Source: Deltaproteobacteria bacterium
Lineage (GTDB): Bacteria > Desulfobacterota > Desulfobacteria > Desulfobacterales > SpSt-501
Length of the DNA stretch: 64,000 bases
NCBI GenBank assembly: GCA_016219005.1
Contig: JACRCN010000083.1
Coordinates: 1 to 64,000, forward strand
Direction: 5' to 3'
Positions 32,104 through 41,637 of the stretch are shown one piece after another (within the stretch, counting starts at the first letter, position 1; the number at the start of each line of letters is the position of its first letter). The notes below the pieces were generated by a model that saw only the letters and a list, made by a program, of their open reading frames with translations, did no database searches and had not been told where the DNA came from. Both the position numbers and the translations under genes were made by a program.

Positions 32104-32964
32104 ATGACTTCCCCGACCTTTCCCATTATCTCGAAATGGATCATCGCCGCCACGCTCGTTCTGATGACGGTGTCCGGATGCGTGACTCGGCGGGACGTCA
32201 CCACGATCGATTCCCGTCTGAGCGAGATGGAACTGCGCGATGCGGAAGAGCGGCGGCGACGTGAGGATTTTGCGCGAAACCGTGAAGCCACCGAACAGGC
32301 CCTGCGCCAGCAGTCGGCCACGATTCGCGCCCAGACCGACGAGGTTCGGGAAGAGATGCGGGTTTTAAACGGCCGCATCGAAGAACTGGAGCATTCCCTG
32401 CGGCAGCAACGCCCCGGGGGGGAGACCGGCGACAAGCCGCGCGACGACAAGCTGACGCGGATGGAGGAGGCCAACTCCCAGATGGCCCAGCGCCTCGCCC
32501 GCATCGAGCAGCACCTGAAACTCGAACCGATGGCGACCGGGTCCAAGCCCGAATCGAGAATCAAACCCGAAGGCCCGGCGGCCAAGACGCCCACCGAGGA
32601 AGATCTCTACAACAAGGCCAAACAGGCCTTCGATCAGGGCAACATGGCGGCGGCGCGCAAAGGGTTCGAGGAAATGATCCAATACTACCCGAATTCTCAG
32701 AATGCGGACAACGCCCAATTCTGGATCGGCGAAACCTTCTTTCGCGAAAAACTCTATGAAAAATCGATTCTCGAATACCAGAAAGTGATCGAGAAATATC
32801 CCAAGGGCAACAAGGTCCCTGCCGCGTTGCTCAAACAGGGCTATGCTTTTCAGAGTCTGGGCGATAAGGTTAACTCACGGCTCATCTTCGAGGAATTGGT
32901 CCGCAAGCACCCGGGCACCGGCGAAGCCAAGGCCGCTTCCGACAAGCTGAAAGAATTGCGCTGA
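32104..32964 (+). CDS. ybgF: YbgF/CpoB Tol-Pal system protein
   Basis: Coiled coil then TPR: EEDLYNKAKQAFDQGNMAAARKGFEEMIQYYPNSQNADNAQFWIGETFF. Confidence 0.93.
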   Translation: MTSPTFPIISKWIIAATLVLMTVSGCVTRRDVTTIDSRLSEMELRDAEERRRREDFARNREATEQALRQQSATIRAQTDEVREEMRVLNGRIEELEHSLRQQRPGGETGDKPRDDKLTRMEEANSQMAQRLARIEQHLKLEPMATGSKPESRIKPEGPAAKTPTEEDLYNKAKQAFDQGNMAAARKGFEEMIQYYPNSQNADNAQFWIGETFFREKLYEKSILEYQKVIEKYPKGNKVPAALLKQGYAFQSLGDKVNSRLIFEELVRKHPGTGEAKAASDKLKELR

Positions 32965-33073
32965 AGCGCGCTGCAGCCGGAAGCGGCCCCACGCGGCGCT
33001 TGAGCGACGCCCGCATGCCTGCCGGCGGTCACGACGCGCGCCGGCCGACCGCTTTCATCCGGGGCCACAAAGG

Positions 33074-33622
33074 ATGTTCAAAGTCGTGGGGATAGACCCG
33101 GGCCTTGCGGCCACGGGCATCGGGATCGTGTCGGGGCGGGGAGTCACCGTGGCCGGCTACTCCTTCGGGTGTATCCACACCTCGAAATCGACCCCGTTGT
33201 CTCACCGGCTCGATCACATCTTCTCCCGGCTGGTGCAGGTGTTCACGGCGGAGGCGCCTGACCTCGTCGTGGTCGAAGACGTCTTCTCCTTGAAGGAGTA
33301 CCCGAAGTCCGGAATTTCCCTGGGGCAGGTTTCCGGAGTGGTTTTGCTGGCAGCCGCCCGCACTGGGTTGAGCGCGGTGCAGGTTCCAGTGCGTGAGGCC
33401 AAACAGGCCCTTACCGGCAACGGCAACGCGTCCAAGGCCCAACTGGAGGCGGCCGTGCGCCGCCTTCTCGGCTGCCCGTCTGTGATCCGGCCGTCGCACT
33501 CCGCCGATGCCCTCGGGTTGGCCATCATCGGGCTTTACCGCTGCGGCGGGCGGCCGAAACCGGGAGTTGCACCAAACCAGGCATGTCCGGGCCGCGCGGC
33601 AGACTGTCCCCGTCGCCTTTGA
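33074..33622 (+). CDS. ruvC: Holliday junction endodeoxyribonuclease RuvC
   Basis: VVGIDPGLAATGIGIV; DLVVVEDVFSLKEYPKSGISLGQ; PSHSADALGLAI. Confidence 0.95.
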   Translation: MFKVVGIDPGLAATGIGIVSGRGVTVAGYSFGCIHTSKSTPLSHRLDHIFSRLVQVFTAEAPDLVVVEDVFSLKEYPKSGISLGQVSGVVLLAAARTGLSAVQVPVREAKQALTGNGNASKAQLEAAVRRLLGCPSVIRPSHSADALGLAIIGLYRCGGRPKPGVAPNQACPGRAADCPRRL

Positions 33623-33653
33623 AACGACACCGAGCGGGAGGCTCAGACGGCAC

Positions 33654-34292
33654 GTGATCGGTTACATCACCGGCAAGATTCTCAACCGGCAGGAAGACCG
33701 CGTTCTGGTGCTCGCCAACCAGGTCGGCTATGAAGTCCTGCTGCCGACCGTGGTCATGGAGGCCGTCGCGGAGAAAAACATCGGCGATGACATCGCGCTG
33801 TATATTTATCACCAGCAGACTGAGCGGCAGCCAAAACCGGTGCTGATCGGGTTCACCTTCGAAATCGAGAAGGAATTTTTTCAGCACTTCATCAGCGTGG
33901 AGGACATCGGCCCGATGAAGGCCGTCAAGGCGATGATGGTCCCGATCAGCGACATCGCCCGAGCGATCGAGTCCCGGGATTTCACTACACTCTCCCGGCT
34001 CAAAGGCATCGGAAAACGCACGGCCCAGAAGATCGTCGCCACGCTGGAAGGGCGGATGGCCAAGTTCGCCCTCAAGCGCGACGAGCCCAAGGCGGGGGGG
34101 ATAACGGCACAGGATTTCGCCGAACAGGTGCAGGACGTCATGGTGCGCCAGTTGGGACACCGCGTGTCGGATGCCAAACGGATGATCACCGAGGCGTTCA
34201 AGCGCAATGCGTCCATCGCGACACCCGAAGAGCTGTTCGAGGAAGTCTACCGCGGCCAGCAAGAAGCTCCGCCGCCGGTCGAAACAGATTAA
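33654..34292 (+). CDS. ruvA: Holliday junction DNA helicase RuvA (GTG start)
   Basis: MIGYITGKILNRQEDRVLVLANQVGYEVLLP; LKGIGKRTAQKIVATLEGRM (HhH). Confidence 0.94.
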   Translation: MIGYITGKILNRQEDRVLVLANQVGYEVLLPTVVMEAVAEKNIGDDIALYIYHQQTERQPKPVLIGFTFEIEKEFFQHFISVEDIGPMKAVKAMMVPISDIARAIESRDFTTLSRLKGIGKRTAQKIVATLEGRMAKFALKRDEPKAGGITAQDFAEQVQDVMVRQLGHRVSDAKRMITEAFKRNASIATPEELFEEVYRGQQEAPPPVETD

Positions 34293-34346
34293 GCCGGCCC
34301 GAAATCCAACGGGTGGCCGGGTTACCAGTGCCCAAAGAGTTCGCTG

Positions 34347-35390
34347 ATGACCGACGACATCCTCTCCTTTTCATCCGACCGGCAGGGATTGCTCTCCAGT
34401 CATGTGCGCCAAGAGGACCTCGAGCCGGAAATCGTTTCACTGCGGCCGAAGCTGTTGGCCGACTATGTCGGCCAGCGGGATGTGGTTGAAACCCTCAAGA
34501 TCGCGATCGAGGCGGCAGCCCAGCGCAGCGAGGCGATCGACCATGTGTTGCTGCACGGCCCTCCGGGGCTCGGCAAGACCACGTTGGCGTACATCATCGC
34601 CAATGAAATGGGGTCCAACCTGACCATCTCCTCCGGCCCGGCGCTTGAAAAGGGCGGAGACCTGATCGGCATTCTCACGCACCTGGAGGCCGGTGACATC
34701 TTGTTCATCGACGAGATCCACCGGCTTTCCAAACCGGTGGAAGAACTGCTCTATCCGGCGATGGAGGATTTCGCCATCGATTTTGTTTTCGACAAAGGCG
34801 TGCATGCCCGCAGCCACCGCTTTCGGCTGAAGCGCTTCACGCTCGTCGGGGCTACCACCCGCGTCGGGCTGCTGTCCGCCCCCCTGCGCGACCGGTTCGG
34901 CATCTTCCGCAATCTCGATTTTTACGGAATGGACGAACTGGTGCGGATCACGAAGCGCTCGGCCGCGCTCTTGGAAGTGGCCATCGGCGAGGCGGGCGCC
35001 CAGGAGCTGGCGCGGCGCTCGCGCGGCACACCCCGGATCGTCAACCGGCTGCTCAAGCGCGTCCGGGACTACGCCCAGGTGCGCGCCGCCGGCCTGATCA
35101 ACGAGGAGACCGTGGGCGCCGCACTGGAGCTCGAAGGCGTCGACGTCAAAGGCCTCACGGACCTCGACCGCCGGTATCTGAAAACGGTCATCCAGTTCTA
35201 CCATGGGGGGCCGGTGGGCATCGAGGCCATTGCGGCGACCCTCCAGGAGGAGTCCGACACCTTGGTGGACATCGTCGAACCCTATTTGTTGAAGATCGGA
35301 TTCATCATCCGGACTTCCTCGGGGAGAAAGGCTTCCGAAGCCGCCTACCGGCATCTGGGGTTCAGTGTCCAGCAAAAAGTCTTTCCCTGA
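34347..35390 (+). CDS. ruvB: Holliday junction DNA helicase RuvB
   Basis: [68 protein letters not shown]. Confidence 0.98.
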   Translation: MTDDILSFSSDRQGLLSSHVRQEDLEPEIVSLRPKLLADYVGQRDVVETLKIAIEAAAQRSEAIDHVLLHGPPGLGKTTLAYIIANEMGSNLTISSGPALEKGGDLIGILTHLEAGDILFIDEIHRLSKPVEELLYPAMEDFAIDFVFDKGVHARSHRFRLKRFTLVGATTRVGLLSAPLRDRFGIFRNLDFYGMDELVRITKRSAALLEVAIGEAGAQELARRSRGTPRIVNRLLKRVRDYAQVRAAGLINEETVGAALELEGVDVKGLTDLDRRYLKTVIQFYHGGPVGIEAIAATLQEESDTLVDIVEPYLLKIGFIIRTSSGRKASEAAYRHLGFSVQQKVFP

Positions 35391-35397
35391 GATCGCC

Positions 35398-36210
35398 ATG
35401 GGTATTATCACTCTGATCACCGATTTCGGCCGGCAGGACGAATACGTCGGCCTCATGAAGGGGGTCATGCTGGGGATCGACCCGGCCGCCCGCATCATCG
35501 ATCTCACGCACGCGATCGATCCGCAGGACGTGGCGCAGGCCGCCTTTACCGTGGAGTCTGCTTGGCGCTATTTTCCGGAAGGGACCATCCACGCCGTGAC
35601 CGTCGACCCCGGGGTAGGCACTGAGCGCGCCATGCTGTGCCTGGAGTTCCAACGCCAGGTCTTCCTGGCCCCGGACAACGGAGTGCTTTCACTGCTGCTG
35701 GATGCCGAGCCGCGCGCCGCCTTGAGGCGGCTGGACAACTCGGATTACTGGCGGTGTGCCGTCAGCCGGACCTTTCACGGTCGTGATGTGCTGGCTCCGG
35801 TCGCGGCGCATTTATCGCGGGGCGTGGAGGCCAGCGCGCTGGGACCGGCGATCGATCCCGCGCGTGCCGTTCGCATCGACGATCTTAAAGCCCGGCTCCA
35901 GGCGAACGGTGAGCTCCGCGGGAGAATCGTCCATATGGACCGATTCGGAAACCTGATCACCAACATCGATGCCGGAGCGCTGAGGTCCCGCGGATCGTCC
36001 TGGGAAGTCGCGATCGGATCCGGCCGGATCCGGGGTCTTTCCGGAACTTACGCCGAGGCGGAATCCGGCGCGCTGCTAGCATTGATCGGAAGCCGGGGCT
36101 ACCTCGAAATCGCGGTGAATTCGGGCAGGGCAATGGATTTCTTAAGCGCCCGGAGGGGAGACGCCGTTCGGGTGCGGCCCCTGCCGGACAAGACCGGGAC
36201 CCGCCTATGA
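35398..36210 (+). CDS. SAM hydroxide adenosyltransferase (DUF62/SAM-chlorinase-fluorinase superfamily)
   Basis: MGIITLITDFGRQDEYVGLMKGVMLGIDPAARIIDLTHAIDPQDVAQAAFTV; VDPGVGTERAMLCL; FLAPDNGVLSLLL. Confidence 0.9.
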   Translation: MGIITLITDFGRQDEYVGLMKGVMLGIDPAARIIDLTHAIDPQDVAQAAFTVESAWRYFPEGTIHAVTVDPGVGTERAMLCLEFQRQVFLAPDNGVLSLLLDAEPRAALRRLDNSDYWRCAVSRTFHGRDVLAPVAAHLSRGVEASALGPAIDPARAVRIDDLKARLQANGELRGRIVHMDRFGNLITNIDAGALRSRGSSWEVAIGSGRIRGLSGTYAEAESGALLALIGSRGYLEIAVNSGRAMDFLSARRGDAVRVRPLPDKTGTRL

Positions 36211-36226
36211 ATACCGGACCTATGCG

Positions 36227-37114
36227 ATGAACACCTCTGCCAGTAATTCGAATACACCTTCGTCCCAAGGCGCAAGCCTCGGAAACCATCGGCGCTGGAC
36301 GGTGCTTTTCATCGGCGACCACGGGAGAGTCATCGCTTTCAAGCGGGTCAAGATCTTGTTGGCGTTGGCGGGGGCGGCCTTTCTGCTGTCGCTTACCGCG
36401 GTGGGTGTTCTTGCGGTCGTCAACCAAACGCTTCACCGCCGCAACACCGAGCTTCAGCAGGGTCTGGAGGCGTCCGGGCAGGCGATCCGGGATCTCCGTC
36501 ACGACCGCGATCTTCTTACCGCTCAGGTGGTGTTGGTGGAAACGAAAATGAGGGAAACTCTGGCGGGGGTGAACCGGTCGCCGGCGGCGGTGCCGGGACC
36601 GTTTCCGGCCGGCGCGGCCGACAAGGCCCCCCCAAAGCCCCTTCCGGGACGGCCGGGCGAGGCGTCGGTGTCCGGAATATCACCCACGCCTTCGAGCGAC
36701 TCCGCGGCCGAGCGGGTGCCCGTGGGGACAGGGGAAGGCATCGCGGCGGAGGACCTGGGGATACGATACCACCGCGCCAGCAACACACTGGAGCTGCAGT
36801 ACAAGATCGTCAACACCAGCCCGGGGCGCAAGCCGCTGAACGGTCACGCGGTGGCCGTGCTGAAAGGCAGCCGCATCGACCCCAAGGATTGGACGGCTAT
36901 GCCGGCGGTGGGTCTTACGAACGGCCGGCCGTCAGGGCACAAGCCCGGCTATCGCTTTTCGATCAGCCACTCCAAGGCCTTCACCCAGACGGTGCGCGCT
37001 CCCAGAAATCTGCTTGCTTATGACGCGGCGGTTCTTTACGTGTTTTCAAATGAGGGTGAACTACTGACCGCTCGGGAGTTTTCCGTCGACATCAGCTCCT
37101 CCGCCCCGGAGTGA
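36227..37114 (+). CDS. Membrane-anchored hypothetical protein with coiled-coil linker
   Basis: RVKILLALAGAAFLLSLTAVGVLAVVNQ TM; coiled coil; Pro/Gly-rich linker; C-terminal globular domain; no family recognised. Confidence 0.7.
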   Translation: MNTSASNSNTPSSQGASLGNHRRWTVLFIGDHGRVIAFKRVKILLALAGAAFLLSLTAVGVLAVVNQTLHRRNTELQQGLEASGQAIRDLRHDRDLLTAQVVLVETKMRETLAGVNRSPAAVPGPFPAGAADKAPPKPLPGRPGEASVSGISPTPSSDSAAERVPVGTGEGIAAEDLGIRYHRASNTLELQYKIVNTSPGRKPLNGHAVAVLKGSRIDPKDWTAMPAVGLTNGRPSGHKPGYRFSISHSKAFTQTVRAPRNLLAYDAAVLYVFSNEGELLTAREFSVDISSSAPE

Positions 37115-37142
37115 AGGCAACGCTGCCCCGCGCGGACATCCC

Positions 37143-37778
37143 TCAGATCGATGGTTGGCACGCGGGCTGGCCGGCTTCCATACGGGGCAGAAAAGACGTG
37201 ATGTCCAGCGCGAGCCCGGTGAAGTTGGCGAAGGTGACATCCGAGAAGGACAGGCCCTGGTCCGCCCGGATGATTTCGAAGATCTCGAGGTAGTTCAGCA
37301 GAATGCGCCGACTCCATTCCAGGTCGAGACGCCCGGCAAAGCCTCGGATTTGCTCCTTGGGGCCTTCGATTTCCAGGAAGTTTCCAAAGGGCAGGCCGTC
37401 GAGGCAGAAGGCAGTGTGGTCCAAAACGAGCGTTTCGCGCCATTTTTCATAGACCTGCTCGGGATGAAACCCGAGGGAGGCGAGGATGAGGCGCATCGTG
37501 TCGAAGTCGCTGACTTCGACTTCCAGCTCCGTGAACTGTTTGAATTCCGGGTCGGCCTGGGCCGGCGCGCACTTGAAGGTCAGGGTGCATTTGCGATCCC
37601 GGCGCAGCCGCAGCAGGTTTTTGGCGCGTAGGAGGCCCTTGGCCTCGTTCTCGAAGCGGATGTTGCGTTCGTGGCTTCGGCCGAGGCTGCGCGCGCCGAG
37701 CGACAAGAGTCTGGCACGCATGGCGGCCGGATCCGGTACATGGAATTTGACTTCGGTTTCGATGGAGTTCATGGCCAC
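37143..37778 (-). CDS. CYTH-domain protein (class IV adenylate cyclase/thiamine-triphosphatase fold)
   Basis: SIETEVKFHVPDPAAMRARLLSLGA (ExExK); LLRLRRDRKCTLTFK; FLEIEGPKEQI. Confidence 0.85.
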   Translation of the reverse strand: MAMNSIETEVKFHVPDPAAMRARLLSLGARSLGRSHERNIRFENEAKGLLRAKNLLRLRRDRKCTLTFKCAPAQADPEFKQFTELEVEVSDFDTMRLILASLGFHPEQVYEKWRETLVLDHTAFCLDGLPFGNFLEIEGPKEQIRGFAGRLDLEWSRRILLNYLEIFEIIRADQGLSFSDVTFANFTGLALDITSFLPRMEAGQPACQPSI

Positions 37779-37997
37779 CGGCCGTGATGGATACGGTCAA
37801 TACGGTAGAGGTCACGCGGCCTGCATGATCGCTGGGACTCCCATAATAGAAAAATGGTCCTATTCTGTAAACACCCTTTTTGGGTTGGGGCCGCGGCCGG
37901 CGGTGCGCGCCGTTGGCGGGTGAGGCGGTGGCCCATTTTTGGAAATGCGTCCGTCAACGGTAAGCCGGGGTTTTGAAACCATTTTTTATCTTTTTCC

Positions 37998-38025
37998 TTG
38001 ACAAGACTCTCTGATTGATTTAAAT
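37998..38025 (+). promoter_or_regulatory. sigma70-like promoter of rplM-rpsI
   Basis: TTGACA-N16-TTAAAT upstream of rplM ATG at 38059. Confidence 0.5.
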
Positions 38026-38058
38026 AAATTTGATTTTGAAATTACAGGAGCAGCCATC

Positions 38059-38493
38059 GTGAAAAAATACACCTACAGCGCGAAAGACAGCGACGTTCAG
38101 GGGAAGTGGTATGTGGCCGATGCCAACGGCGCCATTCTCGGCCGGTTGGCCTCCGGCGTGGCCTCGCGGCTGAGGGGCAAGCTCAATCCGCTCTTCACCC
38201 CGCACGCGGACACCGGCGACTTCGTGGTCATCATCAATGCGGAAAAGATCAAGCTCACCGGCAAGAAAATGACCCAGAAGAAATACCAACATCACACCGG
38301 CTACATCGGCGGGCTCAAGACCGCCACCGCCCAGGAAATCATGGCCAAGCGGCCGGAGGAGCTGATCCGCCATGCCGTGAAAGGCATGCTGCCCAAGAAC
38401 AAACTCGGCAGCCGGCTGTTCAAGAAGCTGAAGGTCTACACCGGCAGCGACCATCCGCATCAGGCACAGAACCCCGAACCCTTGACCTTCTAA
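38059..38493 (+). CDS. rplM: 50S ribosomal protein L13
   Basis: WYVADANGAILGRLASGVASRLRGK; KKYQHHTGYIGGLK; AVKGMLPKNKLGSRLFKKLKVYTGSDHPHQAQNP. Confidence 0.98.
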   Translation: MKKYTYSAKDSDVQGKWYVADANGAILGRLASGVASRLRGKLNPLFTPHADTGDFVVIINAEKIKLTGKKMTQKKYQHHTGYIGGLKTATAQEIMAKRPEELIRHAVKGMLPKNKLGSRLFKKLKVYTGSDHPHQAQNPEPLTF

Positions 38494-38517
38494 CCCCACT
38501 GATCACCGAGGAATGGG

Positions 38518-38913
38518 ATGCAAACCGAAACAAGCTATTATGCCACAGGAAAGCGCAAGACATCGATTGCGAGAACCTGGCTCAAGCCGGGTACTGGCGC
38601 CATCATCGTCAACAACCTCCCCGTGGAAGAATATTTTCCGATCGAAACCACCCGTTTGGAGTTGATTCAGCCGCTGAAGCTGACGAAGACCGATGGGGCC
38701 TACGATGTGAAAGCCACCGTAAAGGGCGGCGGCACCATCGGGCAGGCGGCGGCCATCCGTCACGGCATCACGCGGGCCCTGATCTCCGCCAACCCGGATT
38801 TCCGGACCACTTTAAAAAAGGCCGGGTTCGTGAAGCGCGACCCGCGGGTCAAGGAACGCAAGAAATACGGGCAGCGTTCAGCGCGCGCGCGGTTCCAGTT
38901 CTCCAAGCGTTAA
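38518..38913 (+). CDS. rpsI: 30S ribosomal protein S9
   Basis: [36 protein letters not shown]-terminal [25 protein letters not shown]. Confidence 0.98.
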   Translation: MQTETSYYATGKRKTSIARTWLKPGTGAIIVNNLPVEEYFPIETTRLELIQPLKLTKTDGAYDVKATVKGGGTIGQAAAIRHGITRALISANPDFRTTLKKAGFVKRDPRVKERKKYGQRSARARFQFSKR

Positions 38914-38936
38914 ATTTCCCCCCCCCGTGGTTTTCA

Positions 38937-38971
38937 AAGGGAACAGGCGCAGCGCCTGTTCCCTTTTTTTT
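38937..38971 (+). terminator. Rho-independent terminator of rplM-rpsI
   Basis: GGGAACAGGCGC-AGCGCCTGTTCCC followed by TTTTTTTT. Confidence 0.93.
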
Positions 38972-39103
38972 GCGTGCCGCCGGCATATTTTTATATCAGA
39001 TGAGGACGTCCGCGAAAAATGAACCCGCCAAGCCCCGCCGCCGGAGCCGGCTGACGGACGTCGCATCCTTCGGACAACGACCCGCAGCAAGGAGGTTTTC
39101 CGC

Positions 39104-39886
39104 ATGCCCCTGAACCAAATCGACCTGAATTCCGACGTCGGGGAAAGTTTCGGCCACTACATACTCGGGCTCGATGCCGAAGTCATCCCGCACATCAGCT
39201 CCGCCAACATCGCCTGTGGCTACCACGCCGGCGACCCGACCGTGATGCGCAAAACCGTCGCGCTGGCCAGGGCCAACGGGGTGGCGCTGGGGGCGCATCC
39301 CGGGCTGCCGGACCTGGTCGGCTTCGGCCGGCGCAACATGGACGTAACACTCGAGGAGATCAAGGACTTCGTCACGGTTCAAATCGGTGCGCTGCAGGCC
39401 GTCGCCGCGCTTCAGGGTGCACGGCTGCAGCACGTCAAGCCCCACGGCGCGCTCTACACCATGGCCGTCAAGAACCCCGCCATCTGGGATGCGGTGGCGG
39501 AGGTAATCGCCAAACTCGACGAGCGGCTCATCCTGTTTGTGCTGGCCGGGTCCGATCGCAAGGAGCTGGAGGCGATCGGCAAGCGCCGCGGCATTCGCAT
39601 GGCCTTCGAGTTTTTTGCCGACCGCGCCTACAACTCGGATGGCTCGCTGGTTTCACGCAAGCTGCCCGGTGCGGTGATCCACGACAACGACGAGGTGGCG
39701 GCCAAGGTGCTGAAGCTCGTAAAAGAGGGCAGGGTCAAGACCCTCGCAGGCTCCGAGATCGACCTGAAGGCCGAGACCATCTGCGTCCACGGCGATAACC
39801 CCAAGGCCCTGGCGCTCGTTCAAAAAATTTGCGAAACTCTGAAGGCAGCGGGTGTCGCCGTCAAGGCGCCGGCAGACTTCCTGTAG
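39104..39886 (+). CDS. pxpA: 5-oxoprolinase subunit PxpA (LamB/YcsF)
   Basis: IDLNSDVGESFGHYILGLDAEVIPHISSANIACGYHAGDPTVM; VKPHGALY; VCVHGDNP-like ICVHGDNPKAL. Confidence 0.94.
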   Translation: MPLNQIDLNSDVGESFGHYILGLDAEVIPHISSANIACGYHAGDPTVMRKTVALARANGVALGAHPGLPDLVGFGRRNMDVTLEEIKDFVTVQIGALQAVAALQGARLQHVKPHGALYTMAVKNPAIWDAVAEVIAKLDERLILFVLAGSDRKELEAIGKRRGIRMAFEFFADRAYNSDGSLVSRKLPGAVIHDNDEVAAKVLKLVKEGRVKTLAGSEIDLKAETICVHGDNPKALALVQKICETLKAAGVAVKAPADFL

Positions 39887-39897
39887 GACCGAACGAT

Positions 39898-40569
39898 ATG
39901 GTGCACGCAACTCCCGTATTTCGTTTCATGGGCGACCGCAGCCTTCTCGTCGAATTGGGGGAGAAGATATCGCCGGATGTCAACCGTTGCGTGCAGGAAC
40001 TCATGCTGCAGCTGCAGCAGGCCCGGCTGCCGGGTGTGCGGGAGTTTGCCCCCGGCTACCGGTCGTTGCTGGTGGTCTTCGATCCCCTGACGCTATCGCC
40101 ATCCGAGCTGAAGGAGCGCATCATGGATGTCGCTGCCCGACCCGGATCCGCCGGGCGGCCGCAGGCCAAGCTGCTCACCGTGCCGGTGTTTTACGGCGGA
40201 GAATATGGTCCGGACCTGGAAGGGGTGGCCGGCCACCTCGGTATCTCCACGGACGAGGTGATCCGCCTACACACCGAAACGATGTACCGGGTCTACATGA
40301 TCGGTTTCACGCCGGGATACCCATACATGGGCGAGCTGCCGGCGGCTCTGGCCGTACCGCGGCGGAGCACTCCGCGCACGCGGGTTCCCAAGGGGTCGGT
40401 GGGCATCGCCCAGCGCCAGACGGGCATCTACTCGGTTGAGAGCCCCGGTGGGTGGCAGATCATCGGGTGGACCCCGATCGAGTTGTTCGATCCCGCCCGT
40501 CGGCTGCCGTCTTTGCTGGAGATGGGCGACGGGGTCAAGTTCGAAGCCGTGCGGAAAGTGGAGATTTGA
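39898..40569 (+). CDS. pxpB: 5-oxoprolinase subunit PxpB (KipI-like)
   Basis: FMGDRSLLVELGEKISPDVN; GFTPGYPYMGELPAALAVPRRSTPRTRVPKGSVGIAQRQTGIYSVESPGGWQIIG. Confidence 0.94.
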   Translation: MVHATPVFRFMGDRSLLVELGEKISPDVNRCVQELMLQLQQARLPGVREFAPGYRSLLVVFDPLTLSPSELKERIMDVAARPGSAGRPQAKLLTVPVFYGGEYGPDLEGVAGHLGISTDEVIRLHTETMYRVYMIGFTPGYPYMGELPAALAVPRRSTPRTRVPKGSVGIAQRQTGIYSVESPGGWQIIGWTPIELFDPARRLPSLLEMGDGVKFEAVRKVEI

Positions 40570-40572
40570 AAA

Positions 40573-41550
40573 ATGGCGGGCGTGAACACGTTTGAAGTGC
40601 TTTCCCCGGGGATCCTGAGCACCGTGCAGGACCTTGGCCGGTTCGGCTGTGCGCGTTACGGTGTTGCCGCCAGCGGAGCTCTGGATGGATTCGCGGTGCG
40701 CGTGGGAAACCTGCTGGTCGGAAATGTCGAGAATGCGGCCGTGGTGGAGACCACCTTGATGGGCTTGCGGATCAAGGCCGTGCGGGACGCGGTCTTAGCC
40801 GTCACCGGCGGCGACCTCCAGGCGCGGAAGGGCAACGAGCCGCTCGTCTTGTGGCGGTCCCTCGTGGTGCGGGAAGGGGAGACCATCTCTTTTTCGGGGC
40901 CCGCGAGCGGTTTCCGATCCTACTTGGCCGTCGCCGGCGGCATCCACGCGGCGACGGTCATGGGCAGCCGGTCGACCAACCTGGCCTCAGGATTCGGCGG
41001 CTTCCAGGGTCGCCCGCTGCGCAAGGGAGATATCCTCGCCGTTGAACCGGTCAAAGACGCCCTCCGCTTTGCCGGCAGGGACCTCACGCCGGAGTGGATT
41101 CCCGGCTACTCCACGCCCTGGCGCCTGCGGGTCGTTTGGGGGCCGCAGGACGACCACTTTTCCGAAGAGGGCAAGCGGACCTTTGTAAAGACCGCGTTCG
41201 CGGTATCGCCGGACTCCGACCGCACCGGCATCCGCCTGAAGGGCCCTGTGGTGTCCCGCCTGCCCGGCATGGAGGAATCCATCATCTCCGAGGGAATTCT
41301 TTCCGGCGCGATCCAGGTCCCAGGCGACGGCCAGCCCATCATCATTCTGGGCGAGACCGCCTCAGGAGGCTACCGCAAGATTGCTACGGTGATCTCGGCG
41401 GATCTGCCGCTGCTCGGCCAGATCATGCCGGGGGATGAAGTTGTCTTTGAAGCCGTCTCGATGGATGAGGCCATTCAGGCCTTGCGGGAAATGGAGGACA
41501 GAATAGACAGGTTTAAACGAAGCTTGAAAGAACGGCAGGCGGCTTTGTAA
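40573..41550 (+). CDS. pxpC: 5-oxoprolinase subunit PxpC (KipA-like)
   Basis: VLSPGILSTVQDLGRFGCARYGVAASGALDGFAVRVGNLLVGN; GAIQVPGDGQPIIILGETASGGYRKIATV. Confidence 0.94.
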   Translation: MAGVNTFEVLSPGILSTVQDLGRFGCARYGVAASGALDGFAVRVGNLLVGNVENAAVVETTLMGLRIKAVRDAVLAVTGGDLQARKGNEPLVLWRSLVVREGETISFSGPASGFRSYLAVAGGIHAATVMGSRSTNLASGFGGFQGRPLRKGDILAVEPVKDALRFAGRDLTPEWIPGYSTPWRLRVVWGPQDDHFSEEGKRTFVKTAFAVSPDSDRTGIRLKGPVVSRLPGMEESIISEGILSGAIQVPGDGQPIIILGETASGGYRKIATVISADLPLLGQIMPGDEVVFEAVSMDEAIQALREMEDRIDRFKRSLKERQAAL

Positions 41551-41552
41551 CG

Positions 41553-41630
41553 AGCTTCAATAGGGTTGGTTCTGACTTCGACCTCATAGCCAAGCCAATT
41601 CAGGATTTGTTTTTCAACTTCCTGATCGTT
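41553..41630 (-). pseudogene. Receiver-domain relic (fragment of a hybrid kinase/response regulator)
   Basis: Minus-strand NDQEVEKQILNWLGYEVEVRTNPIEA matches the first helix/strand of REC domains (..DDE..v..g...LE.LGY.V...T.p.EA); no D-phosphorylation half. Confidence 0.55.
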
Positions 41631-41637
41631 GGCCCGG

